64,000 nucleotides of DNA from G963663315 sp965116335 (GCA_965116335.1 OZ220677.1:1550001-1614000); one strand, 5' to 3'. Shown: positions 46,044-54,632, counted from the stretch's first letter. The notes: generated from the letters alone by a model not told the origin. Numbers and translations are program-made.

Positions 46044-46141
46044 TAAGTAGCTATCCGGGGTGAGAACCGTTGCTACAATAAGATGCTCGAACCAAGTTCG
46101 ATGACATCGTACCCGCCCGGTGGGTCATCCACCGGGCTTTT
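46044..46141 (+). ncRNA. tracrRNA
   Basis: About 98 bases, plus strand. Positions 46049-46068 (AGCTATCCGGGGTGAGAACC) pair with the inner part of the CRISPR repeat with one G-U pair. CTACAAT at 46073-46079 pairs with the repeat start GTTGTAG. The stretch GAGAACCGTTGCTACAATAA is the same as in the Neisseria meningitidis tracrRNA. A short hairpin (TCGAACCAAGTTCGA) and the terminator follow. The 5' end is inferred from the -10 box. Confidence 0.9.
46116..46141 (+). terminator. Terminator hairpin of tracrRNA
   Basis: CCCGGTGG at 46116-46123 pairs with CCACCGGG at 46129-46136 across a GTCAT loop, then CTTTT. It doubles as the 3' structural stem of tracrRNA. Confidence 0.9.
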
Positions 46142-46328
46142 CATTCTGCAACCTGAAAATACTTCAGGGAAAGTCTGGTCACAATTTGGTTATTGAAGGA
46201 TGATTTCCGAAAAATCAGCCAGCGTGGCCGAATGTTGAACAGTATCCGATCCATCCCTTGCGACACTTGACAGGGGGCGTCAGCGTTCTCCGAATACGCT
46301 CTGACTATGTTATCTTTACGCCTTGCCC

Positions 46329-46970
46329 GTGAAGCCATGGAACATCTCGCACTTGCCTGTCCGTAATTTATTGCTGTTTTTATTTTTCGCCCTGTCGTCT
46401 GTGGCCTTCGCGGACGAGGAGGCTTGGGACGTATCCTGGTTGATGCATCAGTTTTCCAAAACCGCTCATGCGAAACTGGTTTTCAGGGAAACCAGGAACT
46501 CGGCTTTTCTGGTGACCGATCTGGTGACCACAGGGAGTATCGAGTATCGCCACCCGGATTATATAGAGAAAAGTACTCTATCCCCGATTGTCGAGAAGGT
46601 CGTGATCAACGGGGATTATGTGTCGATAGAAAAAGTCGTTCACCAGAGAAAGGGCGAGGATGTGGTACAAGTCCAGAAATACCCGGTACAATCCCATCCG
46701 GTTTTAGCAACCGCAGTTACAGGTCTCCGTGCCCTGCTGGCCGGAAACATGACCCGGGTAAGGAAAGACTTTGAGATCGAGCTTGCAGGCAGTCGCGCTG
46801 ACTGGCAACTCCATCTCATTCCAGCCAACCCGGAAGTCCTGAAGTATTTTGACCGGATAATACTCCATGGCAGCGATGCCCGAATACAGAAAGTGGTCTC
46901 GACCCTGACCGATGGCGACCAATCCGTGCTTGACTTGACCTACCAGTTTCTACAACCCACCCACCCATAA
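46329..46970 (+). CDS. LolA-like periplasmic protein
   Basis: About 213 residues. A signal peptide (NLLLFLFFALSSVAFA) precedes a domain that resembles the LolA/LolB fold: WLMHQFSKTAHAKLVFRETR, then TGSIEYRHPDYIEKST and a late RIILHGSDARIQKVV. Proteins of this group pair with MMPL exporters, often near specialised fatty-acid or aryl-polyene genes. The start is uncertain: GTG at 46329 or TTG at 46323. It ends seven bases before the exporter gene, so the two form an operon. Cargo unknown. Confidence 0.78.
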   Translation: MKPWNISHLPVRNLLLFLFFALSSVAFADEEAWDVSWLMHQFSKTAHAKLVFRETRNSAFLVTDLVTTGSIEYRHPDYIEKSTLSPIVEKVVINGDYVSIEKVVHQRKGEDVVQVQKYPVQSHPVLATAVTGLRALLAGNMTRVRKDFEIELAGSRADWQLHLIPANPEVLKYFDRIILHGSDARIQKVVSTLTDGDQSVLDLTYQFLQPTHP

Positions 46971-46976
46971 ACAGCT

Positions 46977-49316
46977 GTGGATGTTGCGCGTACCAAAGCG
47001 ATCGTCGTTCTGTGCATTTTTGCCATTGCGCTGGTCACGATCTTCACTCGATTCAGTGTGTCGACTGATGTTGGCATATTTCTGCCGAAGCCTGAAACCC
47101 GGTTCGAGAAACTGTTGCGCCACCAACTGGATAACGGGGCATCATCCAGCATTATTTTGTTGGCGTTTGAAGGGTTGCCTTCGACAGAGCTGGCTGAGTT
47201 CAATCGTGCCGTTGTTGAGAAACTGAGGACTTCCGGGACATTTGACAAGATCAGCAATGGTGCCCCGGAATCAAGCGATGAAATGCTCTCTTTTCTGGAG
47301 AAGTACCGCTATTTGCTGACGCCCAATGATCTGACAGAACAGTTTTCGATACCGGGTTTGAAGTCGGCGCTCAAGGCCCGGCTGGAAGGGCTGTATTCCT
47401 CCACCGCGACCCTTGAGAAACGTTTTCTACGCAAGGACCCGACCGGCGAGACTCTCGGTTTGCTGGAGAACTGGCAGGGCCGGGTAAGCCGTCATAAAAA
47501 ACCCTCGGTTGTGCACGGAGTCTGGTTTTCTGAGAATCATCAACGCTCACTGGTACTGATAGAGGTCGGGGCTGACATTTCCCAGATGGAAAATCAAGCG
47601 GCAGTGGTACGGGAAATCCAGTCCACTCTGGATGCCATGAAACCGCCCGGATTGAATGTGATCATGGCAGGCCCGGCGGTGTTCGCCGTTGAGTCTGCGA
47701 AAAATATACGGGAAGATATAAAAAACCTGTCCATGATGGCGATACTGCTGGTAGGGCTGTTCATCTGGGCGGCTTATCGGTCGCTCCGCATGGTGGCGCT
47801 GACCATACTGCCATTAGTGGCTGGCATGGCCGTGGCGACTGCATTTATCTTGCTGGTTTACGGACAGATTCACGATGTTACGCTGGTATTCGGAATCACT
47901 CTGGCGGGGGTTGCCGTGGACTATCCGATTCATCTACTGACCAGCGGTCTGAGCCAGAACCACAAAGACGAGAGGAACAAGCTGCAAAAGGTATGGCGAA
48001 CCTTGCGGTTGGGTGTTTTTTCCACCGTCATCGCTTATGCCGCATTCCTGTTGTCCGGCTTCGGCGGATTGCGGCAGTTGGGAATATTCACTATCACGGG
48101 GCTGGTGACCGCCGCGCTGTTTTCACGCTGGGTGCTGCCACTCATTGCCAACCACCGGGGGCCGCCCGCAGGATTATCCGGCGTGCATGGCAGACTGAAA
48201 TCGCTGGGTCGTTCTGCCGCCCGATTCCGCCTGGTAGTAGTAGCCATGCTTGTGGTTTCAGCGGCGGTATTGTTGTTTCATAAAAATCCGGTGTTACATC
48301 TGAATGTCGATTCACTCAGCCCGATCAAGGACCAGCGCAGGGCGCAGGGAAGAATGTTGCGTGAAGATATCGGGTTCTGGTATGGCGGCAGTATGCTGAT
48401 GATGACCGCAAAGGACAAGGAGAGCGTACTGCGGCTGAGCGAACAACTGGCGCCCGGTCTGGATGATCTGATAGAGGCCGATACTCTCGAAGGCTTTGAC
48501 ATGGCTTCACACTTTCTGCCGAGCCGACAACAACAAGCATTGCGAAAGACCCAACTGAAGGATGTAGATGCAATCGTTGCCAGCCTGACCGAAGCACTCG
48601 CGGAGCTCCCCTTCCAGAGCCATGTGTTTGACCCTGCAATCGAGGATATCCGGGCGCTGGATAAACTTGAAACGCTGGATATAACCAACCTGAAAGGCAC
48701 TCCCATCGGCAAAAAACTGGAGCCGTTCGTATTTGATTTCGAAGACGGGGCGGCGGGGGTAATTCTCCTGCATGGTATCCGCGATGAAGCAGTAATAAAA
48801 AGTTTCGCCAACGCCCACGATGCCGTTCATTACATGCACCTGAGGAGCGCGTCGACCGCTCTGGTTGCCAAGAGCGTAAACCGGGTGGCCCTGTCCATGA
48901 TTGCCTGTATCATAATTATCTATATCGCGCTGGCCCTGGGTTTCAAAAGCCTGACACGACCATTGAAAATCATGGTGCCGACCTTCTCGGCGGCGGCAAC
49001 CATAGCCGCCATTCTGGTTTTTAGCGGTCATTCACTCAGCATTTTCCACCTGATCTCGCTGTTGCTTGTGGTTGGTCTGTGTTTGGATTATGCTTTGTTT
49101 TTCAACCGGCTGCCGGAGAATGACGATGAGTGGGATACGACCTTCAAGGCTCTCTGGGTATGCGCGATCACAACCATGCTGGTATTCGGCGTCCTCTCCT
49201 TCTCCTGGACGCCACCGCTGGAAGCGATTGGATTGACCGTCTGCATCGGCACTTTTATCAGCATTGTATTCGCGGCAATGTGGGCCGCCGTCCCTGAGAA
49301 AGATCAAAGTCTCTAA
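46977..49316 (+). CDS. MMPL/RND family exporter
   Basis: 779 residues from a GTG at 46977. An N-terminal membrane helix leads to a periplasmic loop, then a cluster of helices (NLSMMAILLVGLFIWAAYRS near 260), a second loop, and a second cluster beginning SMIACIIIIYIALALGFKS near 645. This two-fold layout and the motif DYPIHLLTSG, matched by LDYALFFNRL, fit the predicted exporters related to MMPL proteins that move lipids or polyketides. It is coupled to the LolA-like gene upstream. No fatty-acid biosynthesis cluster adjoins it here. Confidence 0.85.
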   Translation: MDVARTKAIVVLCIFAIALVTIFTRFSVSTDVGIFLPKPETRFEKLLRHQLDNGASSSIILLAFEGLPSTELAEFNRAVVEKLRTSGTFDKISNGAPESSDEMLSFLEKYRYLLTPNDLTEQFSIPGLKSALKARLEGLYSSTATLEKRFLRKDPTGETLGLLENWQGRVSRHKKPSVVHGVWFSENHQRSLVLIEVGADISQMENQAAVVREIQSTLDAMKPPGLNVIMAGPAVFAVESAKNIREDIKNLSMMAILLVGLFIWAAYRSLRMVALTILPLVAGMAVATAFILLVYGQIHDVTLVFGITLAGVAVDYPIHLLTSGLSQNHKDERNKLQKVWRTLRLGVFSTVIAYAAFLLSGFGGLRQLGIFTITGLVTAALFSRWVLPLIANHRGPPAGLSGVHGRLKSLGRSAARFRLVVVAMLVVSAAVLLFHKNPVLHLNVDSLSPIKDQRRAQGRMLREDIGFWYGGSMLMMTAKDKESVLRLSEQLAPGLDDLIEADTLEGFDMASHFLPSRQQQALRKTQLKDVDAIVASLTEALAELPFQSHVFDPAIEDIRALDKLETLDITNLKGTPIGKKLEPFVFDFEDGAAGVILLHGIRDEAVIKSFANAHDAVHYMHLRSASTALVAKSVNRVALSMIACIIIIYIALALGFKSLTRPLKIMVPTFSAAATIAAILVFSGHSLSIFHLISLLLVVGLCLDYALFFNRLPENDDEWDTTFKALWVCAITTMLVFGVLSFSWTPPLEAIGLTVCIGTFISIVFAAMWAAVPEKDQSL

Positions 49317-49328
49317 CCGGAATCAATT

Positions 49329-50894
49329 ATGAAGTCGAATCGGAACCAACCCAATATTCTTGTGGTCATGGCGGACCAGTTGAGCGCCAAAGCGCTGGGG
49401 TGTTATGGAAACAACCAGGTTTACAGCCCCAACATTGATACGCTGGCGAGCCAGGGGGCGCTGTTCCAGAACGCCTATACCAGCAGCCCGTTGTGTACGC
49501 CTGCGCGATATGCCTTCATGACCGGGCAGAATATCTCCCGCTGCGGAGGCTATGACAACGCCGCCTATCTGCCATCGACGACTCCGACTTTCGCCCATTA
49601 TCTGCGCTTGATGGGGTATCGCACCTGCCTTTCCGGGAAGATGCACTTTGTCGGCGCCGACCAGCTTCATGGATTTGAGGAACGGGTCACAACCGACATC
49701 TATCCCGCCGATTTCGGCTGGGTACCGGACTGGACCGAGCCGGATCAGCGGATTGACCTGTGGTATCACAACCTGTCCAGCGTAACCCAGGCCGGAGTAG
49801 CGTATATTACCAACCAACTGGCCTATGATGATGAGGTGGGCACCCAGGCCATGCGGGTAATCTATGACCACGCCCGCTCCGAGGATTCCCGGCCATTGTG
49901 TCTGGTCGCCAGTTTTATCCACCCGCACGATCCTTATGCAACCCGGCAAAAATACTGGGATCTGTACGATGAGGCAGATATTGCGCTGCCGACAGTCAGT
50001 CGTCCGGCGACCCAGCCCGACCCTCATAATCAACGCCTGGAAAACGTGATTGCGATTGACTCAGTTGAACTCAACGATCAGCAGATTATCAACGCCCGGC
50101 GCGCCTACTACGCCAATGTTTCCTACGTAGATGAATGGCTGGGGCGATTGCGCGACACGCTCGACGAATGCGGGCTTGCTGAGAATACGACCATCATTTT
50201 TACCGCGGATCACGGCGACATGCTCGGTGAATATGGATTATGGTACAAAATGTCATTCCGGGAGTGGTCCTGCCGGATTCCGATGATCATTAACCAGCCA
50301 GAGGGTTTTGCTCCACGAGAGGTCAGCCAGCCAGTTTCTCTGGTGGATGCGCTACCGACCTTGCTGGATATTGCATCAGCCAGCGCCGATGTCAACAAAC
50401 CTGAGGCCATCGACCCGCTGGACGGGCGCAGCCTGTACCCATTGTGTCAAGGGGATGACTCCAGTGACCCGAACCGGACAGTCAGCGAATACCTGGCCGA
50501 AGGAACCTCTGCCCCGATGCTGATGATCCGATCTTCCCGCTACAAATACATTACCTGTGCAACCGACCCGGACCAGCTTTTTGATCTGGAAAATGACCCG
50601 GATGAAACCATCAATCTGGCTGGCGACCCGGCCTTTGCCGGGCTGGTCAGCGACTTCAAGGACCAGGCCGACCAACACTGGGATGCCGAACCACTGCGGC
50701 AAACCGTGATCGCCGACCAGAACCGGCGCAGAAAGGTTCACAAGGCGCTCACCATCGGCAAGCTGCAAAGCTGGGATTACAACCCAGCGCGCAATGCCGC
50801 CGAGGAATACACCCGAAGCCATCACGACCTGACTCGCCTGGACATCGCCTCCCGCTTCCCCAGACCCGCCCCGTTCAACCCGAAATACCGATAA
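49329..50894 (+). CDS. betC: Choline-sulfatase-like sulfatase
   Basis: 521 residues, cytoplasmic. The sulfatase motif is SSPLCTPARYAFMTGQ, where Cys 56 would be converted to formylglycine. Metal ligands lie in VVMADQLSAKALG and IFTADHGDMLGEYG. Blocks specific to choline sulfatases are present: TCLSGKMHFVGADQLHGFEE, then TTDIYPADFGW and FIHPHDPYATRQKYWDLY. The product would be choline and sulfate, feeding glycine betaine synthesis. Transport or betAB genes are not adjacent. It starts 12 bases after the exporter gene, so it may share its transcript. Confidence 0.88.
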   Translation: MKSNRNQPNILVVMADQLSAKALGCYGNNQVYSPNIDTLASQGALFQNAYTSSPLCTPARYAFMTGQNISRCGGYDNAAYLPSTTPTFAHYLRLMGYRTCLSGKMHFVGADQLHGFEERVTTDIYPADFGWVPDWTEPDQRIDLWYHNLSSVTQAGVAYITNQLAYDDEVGTQAMRVIYDHARSEDSRPLCLVASFIHPHDPYATRQKYWDLYDEADIALPTVSRPATQPDPHNQRLENVIAIDSVELNDQQIINARRAYYANVSYVDEWLGRLRDTLDECGLAENTTIIFTADHGDMLGEYGLWYKMSFREWSCRIPMIINQPEGFAPREVSQPVSLVDALPTLLDIASASADVNKPEAIDPLDGRSLYPLCQGDDSSDPNRTVSEYLAEGTSAPMLMIRSSRYKYITCATDPDQLFDLENDPDETINLAGDPAFAGLVSDFKDQADQHWDAEPLRQTVIADQNRRRKVHKALTIGKLQSWDYNPARNAAEEYTRSHHDLTRLDIASRFPRPAPFNPKYR

Positions 50895-50936
50895 TCCGGG
50901 GTGCCGAATTTTTTCACATTCCCACAGGAATACATT

Positions 50937-51263
50937 TTGAAAAGATTACATATTGCTTTAGCGGTAATGAATCTGGATGATTCGATTTCAGAATACTCCA
51001 AACGTTTGGGCAAAGAGCCGGTTTGTGTTGTTCCCGATATTTATGCGCTGTGGAGAACAAGGGAAGTTAATTTATCCATCACCGTCAAGCCGGATGAAGC
51101 CGGTCAACTGCGACATCTGGGTTTTGAGGATGAGAAAGTACCAGAGATGCTGGTTGAATACGATATTAATGGCTTTATGTGGGAATATTTTACGGCAAGC
51201 CAGCAACGAGCAGAGATTTTTGACCTTTGGGATAATGCCAGCTATCCGAAAGTACCAGAATAA
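50937..51263 (+). CDS. Small VOC-fold protein
   Basis: 108 residues from TTG at 50937, with AGGA about seven bases upstream; a GTG at 50901 would add twelve codons. The start KRLHIALAVMNLDDSISEYS, then KRLGKEP is the VOC opening seen in ArsI/CadI-like proteins. The C-terminal Glu region is FMWEYFTASQQRAEI. The cysteines expected of an ArsI lyase are not evident. Function unknown. Confidence 0.7.
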   Translation: MKRLHIALAVMNLDDSISEYSKRLGKEPVCVVPDIYALWRTREVNLSITVKPDEAGQLRHLGFEDEKVPEMLVEYDINGFMWEYFTASQQRAEIFDLWDNASYPKVPE

Positions 51264-51294
51264 TCGGATATTTCCTTCGTGGACACGCGCCAAC

Positions 51295-51545
51295 CATCCG
51301 TCTTTCCCGTGAAAACGGAAATCCACAACCATTCGAATGCTGTGCTTACAGTCATCGTAGGGACAGGCCTCTGTGCCTGTCCGCTACCGTTGATACCTGT
51401 TCCGTCGGTTGCGGGAGGGCACGGAGACCCTCCCCTACGACATCATTCCCTCCGCAGACCGGGGAGTCCGCGATACAAGGGCGAAGCTCGCCGGAGAGCG
51501 GATGGGGGGTTAGGTGGCCTGTCATTCCCTTGAGTAAGCAGGAAT
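51295..51545. repeat. Intergenic repeat cluster before the first phase-variable gene
   Basis: It holds the CGTCTTTCCCGTGAAAACGG hairpin, a full TCATCGTAGGGA unit to GTTGATACCTGTTCC, its GGGAGGGCACGGAGACCC partner, and a CGCGATACAAGGGCGAAGCT module ending GGATGGGGGG. No gene is visible in the 374-base gap. Confidence 0.8.
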
Positions 51546-51563
51546 CCACAGAATGAACGCTTT

Positions 51564-51637
51564 TAATTTCTCTATGGTTTTTCTATACCCGTTAGTATAC
51601 GATATTCATAACTTCTGATAACTCTGGAGGCGATAAC
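51564..51637 (+). promoter_or_regulatory. Leader of the first poly-C gene, duplicated at 53491-53563
   Basis: AT-rich leader containing CTATGGTTTTTCTATACCCG, then TTAGTATACGATATTCATAA and GATAACTCTGGAGGCGATAA before the ATG. GGAGG is the ribosome-binding site. About 65 bases recur almost unchanged before the DUF433 gene and in a more diverged form before the second poly-C gene. It is likely to hold the promoter, though boxes cannot be fixed. Confidence 0.55.
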
Positions 51638-52339
51638 ATGAAATTTATTATTAGCTTGGGCGCTGCTTTATTCTTGCTAGTCACCCCCCCCCCCCCCCCC
51701 GCACAGGCGGAAACTATAACGCTTAACTGTCCATCTTCCGTAGTGGAAGGCGGGCTGGTGGCGCAACAGGTGGGGAATTGTCCGGCGAGTCCGAGGACGG
51801 ATAGTTGCGGATCTTTGCCTACTTCACCCACTCAGCAACAACTTAATGCTTTTTATCAATGCAAAATCGCAGCGTGGACACCCGTCAATAATAATTATTG
51901 CGAGTTTCGGGACCAGCCGGGGGTTAATAATTCGCGCGTCGCTTCCGTAGGGCCAAAAGCAAGAGAAGCGTATCGGCTCTTGATAACTAATGCGGATGGA
52001 GGGCAATATGCTGTTGAACTTGAGAACCTGATCGGATACTCCTCAATGAACAGCGCAAGTGGAAGTACAGGTTTCAGCTTCAATCTTAGTGCAGGCGAGG
52101 ATATAAATTCAGAAGCATATATGTCTGGTTTCCCTCAGTATTCAAAAGGCACGGCTGGACAAGGTGTATTGAATATTCGTAAAGGCAGTACAACTGGAAC
52201 AATACTTGCCTCTTGCACCGTCAACATCAGAGATGACGACAACTCCGCTTATATTGGTCGGCGCCGTTCTCATCCTTATGACGGAACCTGGAGAACCACC
52301 CCGCATTGTACAGGGCCGGTAAACTGCGGCTGGGATTAG
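51638..52339 (+). CDS. Cysteine-rich exported protein, poly-C phase-variable family, copy 1 (in frame)
   Basis: 233 residues. The signal peptide is MKFIISLGAALFLLVTPPPP, ending in an AQA cleavage site before ETITLNC. Five prolines come from a 17-base C run. The mature part has eight cysteines and the blocks VEGGLVAQQVGNCPASPRTD, then ENLIGYSSMNSASGSTGFSF, FPQYSKGTAGQGVLN and SCTVNIRDDDNSAYIGRRRS, ending PVNCGWD. I recognise no known family; the NIRDDD stretch faintly recalls Calx-beta ends. With 17 C the gene is in frame; two paralogues with 16 C are not. Confidence 0.85.
   Translation: MKFIISLGAALFLLVTPPPPPAQAETITLNCPSSVVEGGLVAQQVGNCPASPRTDSCGSLPTSPTQQQLNAFYQCKIAAWTPVNNNYCEFRDQPGVNNSRVASVGPKAREAYRLLITNADGGQYAVELENLIGYSSMNSASGSTGFSFNLSAGEDINSEAYMSGFPQYSKGTAGQGVLNIRKGSTTGTILASCTVNIRDDDNSAYIGRRRSHPYDGTWRTTPHCTGPVNCGWD
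51684..51700 (+). repeat. Poly-C tract of 17, copy 1
   Basis: Seventeen consecutive C inside the signal-peptide codons. Length 17 keeps ATG and the mature domain in one frame. Tracts of this length slip often during replication. Confidence 0.9.
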
Positions 52340-52354
52340 AGGGCAGGCCGGGGA

Positions 52355-52425
52355 ATCCAACTGTCATCGTAGGGGCGCCCCTTGTGGGTGCCCGGTATCG
52401 TTGATACCTGTTCCGGTCATTCGAC
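52355..52425. repeat. Dispersed repeat after copy 1
   Basis: The ATCGTAGGGGCGCCCCTTGT unit with GTTGATACCTGTTCCGGTCA. It lies between copy 1 and the reverse-strand higA. Confidence 0.75.
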
Positions 52426-52430
52426 CATCT

Positions 52431-52805
52431 TCACGGGGCATTTTTTAATGGGTAATCCTGCACCAGACTTTCGGTTGGGATATTCAAACCTTCATGCAAC
52501 TTTCGAATCATGGTCAGTGTTAATTTGCGACGATAATTCAGCACTTCCGAAACTCGACCCGACCGACCAATATAAGGAACCAGGTCCTTATCTTTAAGAC
52601 CGTATTGCTCCATCCGAAAGCGAATGACTTCAACAGGATTCGGCTTGCCAATAGCAAAGTTTCTGGATTCATAGGACTCAACAAGCGTTCCTAAAATATC
52701 TAACTCATCACCTTCTGGAGTATCTGCTTTTGCATCCATTAGTTCCATAATACGCGCTAAAGCTGCATCATAATCCCCCTCGGTTTTAACAGGTTTGATG
52801 TTCAT
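52431..52805 (-). CDS. higA: HigA-type antitoxin (toxin core deleted upstream)
   Basis: 124 residues. The start MNIKPVKTEGDYDAALARIM and the block DTPEGDELDILGTLVESYE are typical of antitoxins that follow HigB toxins of the mRNA interferase type. The C-terminal helix-turn-helix reads EQYGLKDKDLVPYIGRSGRV, then SEVLNYRRKLTLTMIRKLH. It would repress its own promoter. Its ATG overlaps the stop of an 18-codon toxin remnant (ATGA), so the operon architecture survives though the toxin does not. Confidence 0.88.
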   Translation of the reverse strand: MNIKPVKTEGDYDAALARIMELMDAKADTPEGDELDILGTLVESYESRNFAIGKPNPVEVIRFRMEQYGLKDKDLVPYIGRSGRVSEVLNYRRKLTLTMIRKLHEGLNIPTESLVQDYPLKNAP

Positions 52806-52858
52806 ATTGTCACCGCATCTATTTGATCGTACATCGTCCGCTTTGATACTATACGCAC
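52802..52858 (-). pseudogene. HigB toxin reduced to its two ends
   Basis: From a GTG at 52858, with GGAGGAGA upstream, the frame reads VRIVSKRTMYDQIDAVTI and stops. The first eight residues match the opening of HigB toxins of this family and YDQIDAVTI matches their usual last residues (YDKIDAxTI). About 80 residues between them are gone without loss of frame or of the overlap with higA. Confidence 0.7.
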
Positions 52859-52866
52859 TTTCTCTC

Positions 52867-52899
52867 CTCCCATTATGGGAGCTTTTATGATTTTGTCAA
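52867..52899 (-). promoter_or_regulatory. Promoter and palindromic operator of the higBA remnant
   Basis: On the reverse strand TTGACA (52899-52894) and CATAAT (52877-52872) form a strong promoter with a 16-base spacer. The -10 box lies inside the perfect palindrome CTCCCATTATGGGAG (52867-52881). A HigA dimer bound there would block polymerase. The promoter looks undamaged. Confidence 0.75.
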
Positions 52900-52934
52900 G
52901 TTTAATTTTCTACAATGATCGCTAGCGGTTACCT

Positions 52935-53080
52935 ATCATCGTAGGGGCGCCCCTTGTGGGTACCCGGTATCGTTGATACCTGTTCCGGTCATTCGCGGGA
53001 GAGTACAAGACCCTCCCCTACGATGACTTTAAGTGCGGTATCTGAATGGTTGTGGATTTCCGCTTACTCAAGGGGGAATA
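52935..53080. repeat. Dispersed repeats after the higBA promoter
   Basis: An ATCGTAGGGGCGCCCCTTGT unit, its GGGAGAGTACAAGACCCTCC partner ending CCCCTACGATGA, and a GTGGATTTCCGCTTACTCAA module. Together they form one composite unit with ATCGTAGGGG-type inverted ends. Confidence 0.75.
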
Positions 53081-53095
53081 ATTGGACGACAGTTT

Positions 53096-53404
53096 TCAGG
53101 CCGTGATCCCTTTCACTGCCGCCAGATTACGCTGGGGCAGGGGTGGCACAACCGGACGATTCAGGCGCACATGCCAGAAATGCCAGCTTTCCTCGGTAAA
53201 CACGCCGACAGGCGGGTTATCCAATACTTCTTCAAAATCAGCATCGCTGAAATATTGAGTCACAACCTGTAAATCAGACAAAGCGCCATAGCGCATGACC
53301 TGAGCCAGAAACAACCGGGGATTACGTAAGGCAGAGACTGGCTCGGTCCACCATACCATACGGCCAGCCACCTTGCGTAACGCCGCATTATCAACCGATT
53401 TCAT
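53096..53404 (-). CDS. Conserved hypothetical protein, possible AbiEii-associated type
   Basis: 102 residues from the ATG at 53404; the frame is open upstream to 53464. The pattern VWWTEPVSALRNPRLFLAQV, then MRYGALSDLQVV and ESWHFWHVRLN resembles small proteins that I remember standing next to nucleotidyltransferase (AbiEii-like) toxin genes. No such toxin gene is present here, so it would be another orphan partner. The family link is from memory and uncertain. Confidence 0.6.
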   Translation of the reverse strand: MKSVDNAALRKVAGRMVWWTEPVSALRNPRLFLAQVMRYGALSDLQVVTQYFSDADFEEVLDNPPVGVFTEESWHFWHVRLNRPVVPPLPQRNLAAVKGITA

Positions 53405-53490
53405 TTTCGATATCCCACTCCCGCCGAAAACCTGTTTTTGCCACAATTTTCGGCAAATGATCAAGATCAGGAGAAAATATTTGATTCATC

Positions 53491-53563
53491 TAATTTCTCT
53501 CTCTATGGTTTTTCTATACCCGTTAGTATACGATATTCATAACTTCTGATAACTCTGAAGGCG
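53491..53563 (+). repeat. Second copy of the poly-C gene leader, in front of the DUF433 gene
   Basis: Almost identical to 51564-51637 up to the ribosome-binding site (CTGGAGGCGAT there, CTGAAGGCGAT here). The identity ends at the start codon: a DUF433 gene follows instead of a signal-peptide gene. Confidence 0.8.
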
Positions 53564-53833
53564 ATGACCGACAAATTGATCGAAAGAAACCCGGAGGTCC
53601 TCTGGGGCACACCGGTCTTTCCAGGCACCAGAGTTCCCGTGCGTGCCTTGATGGACTATCTGGAAGCTGGCGACCCATTGGATGAGTTTCTGGATGACTT
53701 CCCCACCGTATCGCGAGAGCAGATTGTAGCGGTGCTTGAGTGCGCGACGAGGCTCCTGCTATCCGAGACAAATGAAGCTGTTGCCATTCTGGCAGGAAAC
53801 CCGGAAAAGCGTATCTACCGCATTCCAACCTGA
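53564..53833 (+). CDS. DUF433 family protein
   Basis: 89 residues. The DUF433 signature is ITRNP-like: IERNPEVLWGTPVFPGTRVP, then VRALMDYLEAGDPLDEFLDD and FPTVSREQIVAVLECATRLL. These small winged-helix-like proteins usually act as antitoxins beside a PIN-domain (DUF5615) toxin. No toxin gene follows within the next 100 bases. The leader was apparently taken from the poly-C family. Confidence 0.85.
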   Translation: MTDKLIERNPEVLWGTPVFPGTRVPVRALMDYLEAGDPLDEFLDDFPTVSREQIVAVLECATRLLLSETNEAVAILAGNPEKRIYRIPT

Positions 53834-53931
53834 ATAGAAATGTCCGGGCTCATGGGAAATTCAGTGTACGGTTTTTCTCCACTCGTTAATATATAATGTG
53901 CATAAATTCCGATAACTCTGGAGGCGATATT

Positions 53932-54632
53932 ATGAAATTTATTCTTAGCTTGGGTGCTGTTTTATTCTTGCTAGTCACCCCCCCCCCCCCCCCGCACAGG
54001 CGGAAACTATAACGCTTAACTGTCCATCTTCCGTAGTGGAAGGCGGGCTGGTGGCGCAGCAGGTGGGGAATTGTCCGGCGAGTCCGAGGACGGATAGTTG
54101 CGGATCTTTGCCTACTTCACCCACTCAACAACAACTCAATGCGTTTTATCAATGCAAAATCGCAGCGTGGACACCCGTCAATAATAATTATTGCGAGTTT
54201 CGGGACCAGCCGGGGGTTAATAATCCGCGCGTCGCTTCCGTAGGCCCAAAAGCAAGAGAGGCATATCGGTTAGTGATAACTAATGCGGATGGAGGGCAAT
54301 ATGTTGTTGAACTTGAGAACCTGATCGGATACTCCTCAATGAACAGCGCAAGTGGAAGTACAGGTTTCAGCTTCCATCTTAGTGCAGGCGAGGATATAAA
54401 TTCAACAGCATATCTGTCTGGTTTTCCTCAGTATTCAAAAGGCACGGCTGGACAAGGTGTATTGAATATTCATAAAGACACTTCAACTGGAACAATAGTT
54501 GCCTCTTGCACCGTCAACATCAGAGATGACGACAACTCCGCTTATATTGGTCGGCGCCGTTCTCATCCTTATGACGGAACCTGGAGAACCACCCCGTATT
54601 GTACAGGGCCGGTAAACTGTGGATGGGATTAG
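53932..54632 (+). CDS. Cysteine-rich exported protein, poly-C family, copy 2 (out of frame)
   Basis: The ATG at 53932 starts MKFILSLGAVLFLLVT, but a 16-base C run puts translation into the wrong frame and ends it at TAA 54010-54012 after PPPPPHRRKL. One added C would restore a protein of 233 residues. The mature frame from there on has no stop and matches copy 1 at most positions, with all eight cysteines kept. That conservation in a silent copy argues against decay and for on/off switching. The leader is a diverged version of the one before copy 1. Confidence 0.82.
53978..53993 (+). repeat. Poly-C tract of 16, copy 2
   Basis: Sixteen consecutive C at the same codons as in copy 1. Sixteen is one short of the in-frame length. 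Confidence 0.9.

Noticed and set aside
46329..49316. LolA-like/MMPL pair as part of an aryl-polyene cluster
   Set aside because: The usual ketosynthase, dehydratase and acyltransferase genes are not adjacent; fabA and fabB in the window are of the primary-metabolism type and 11 kb away.
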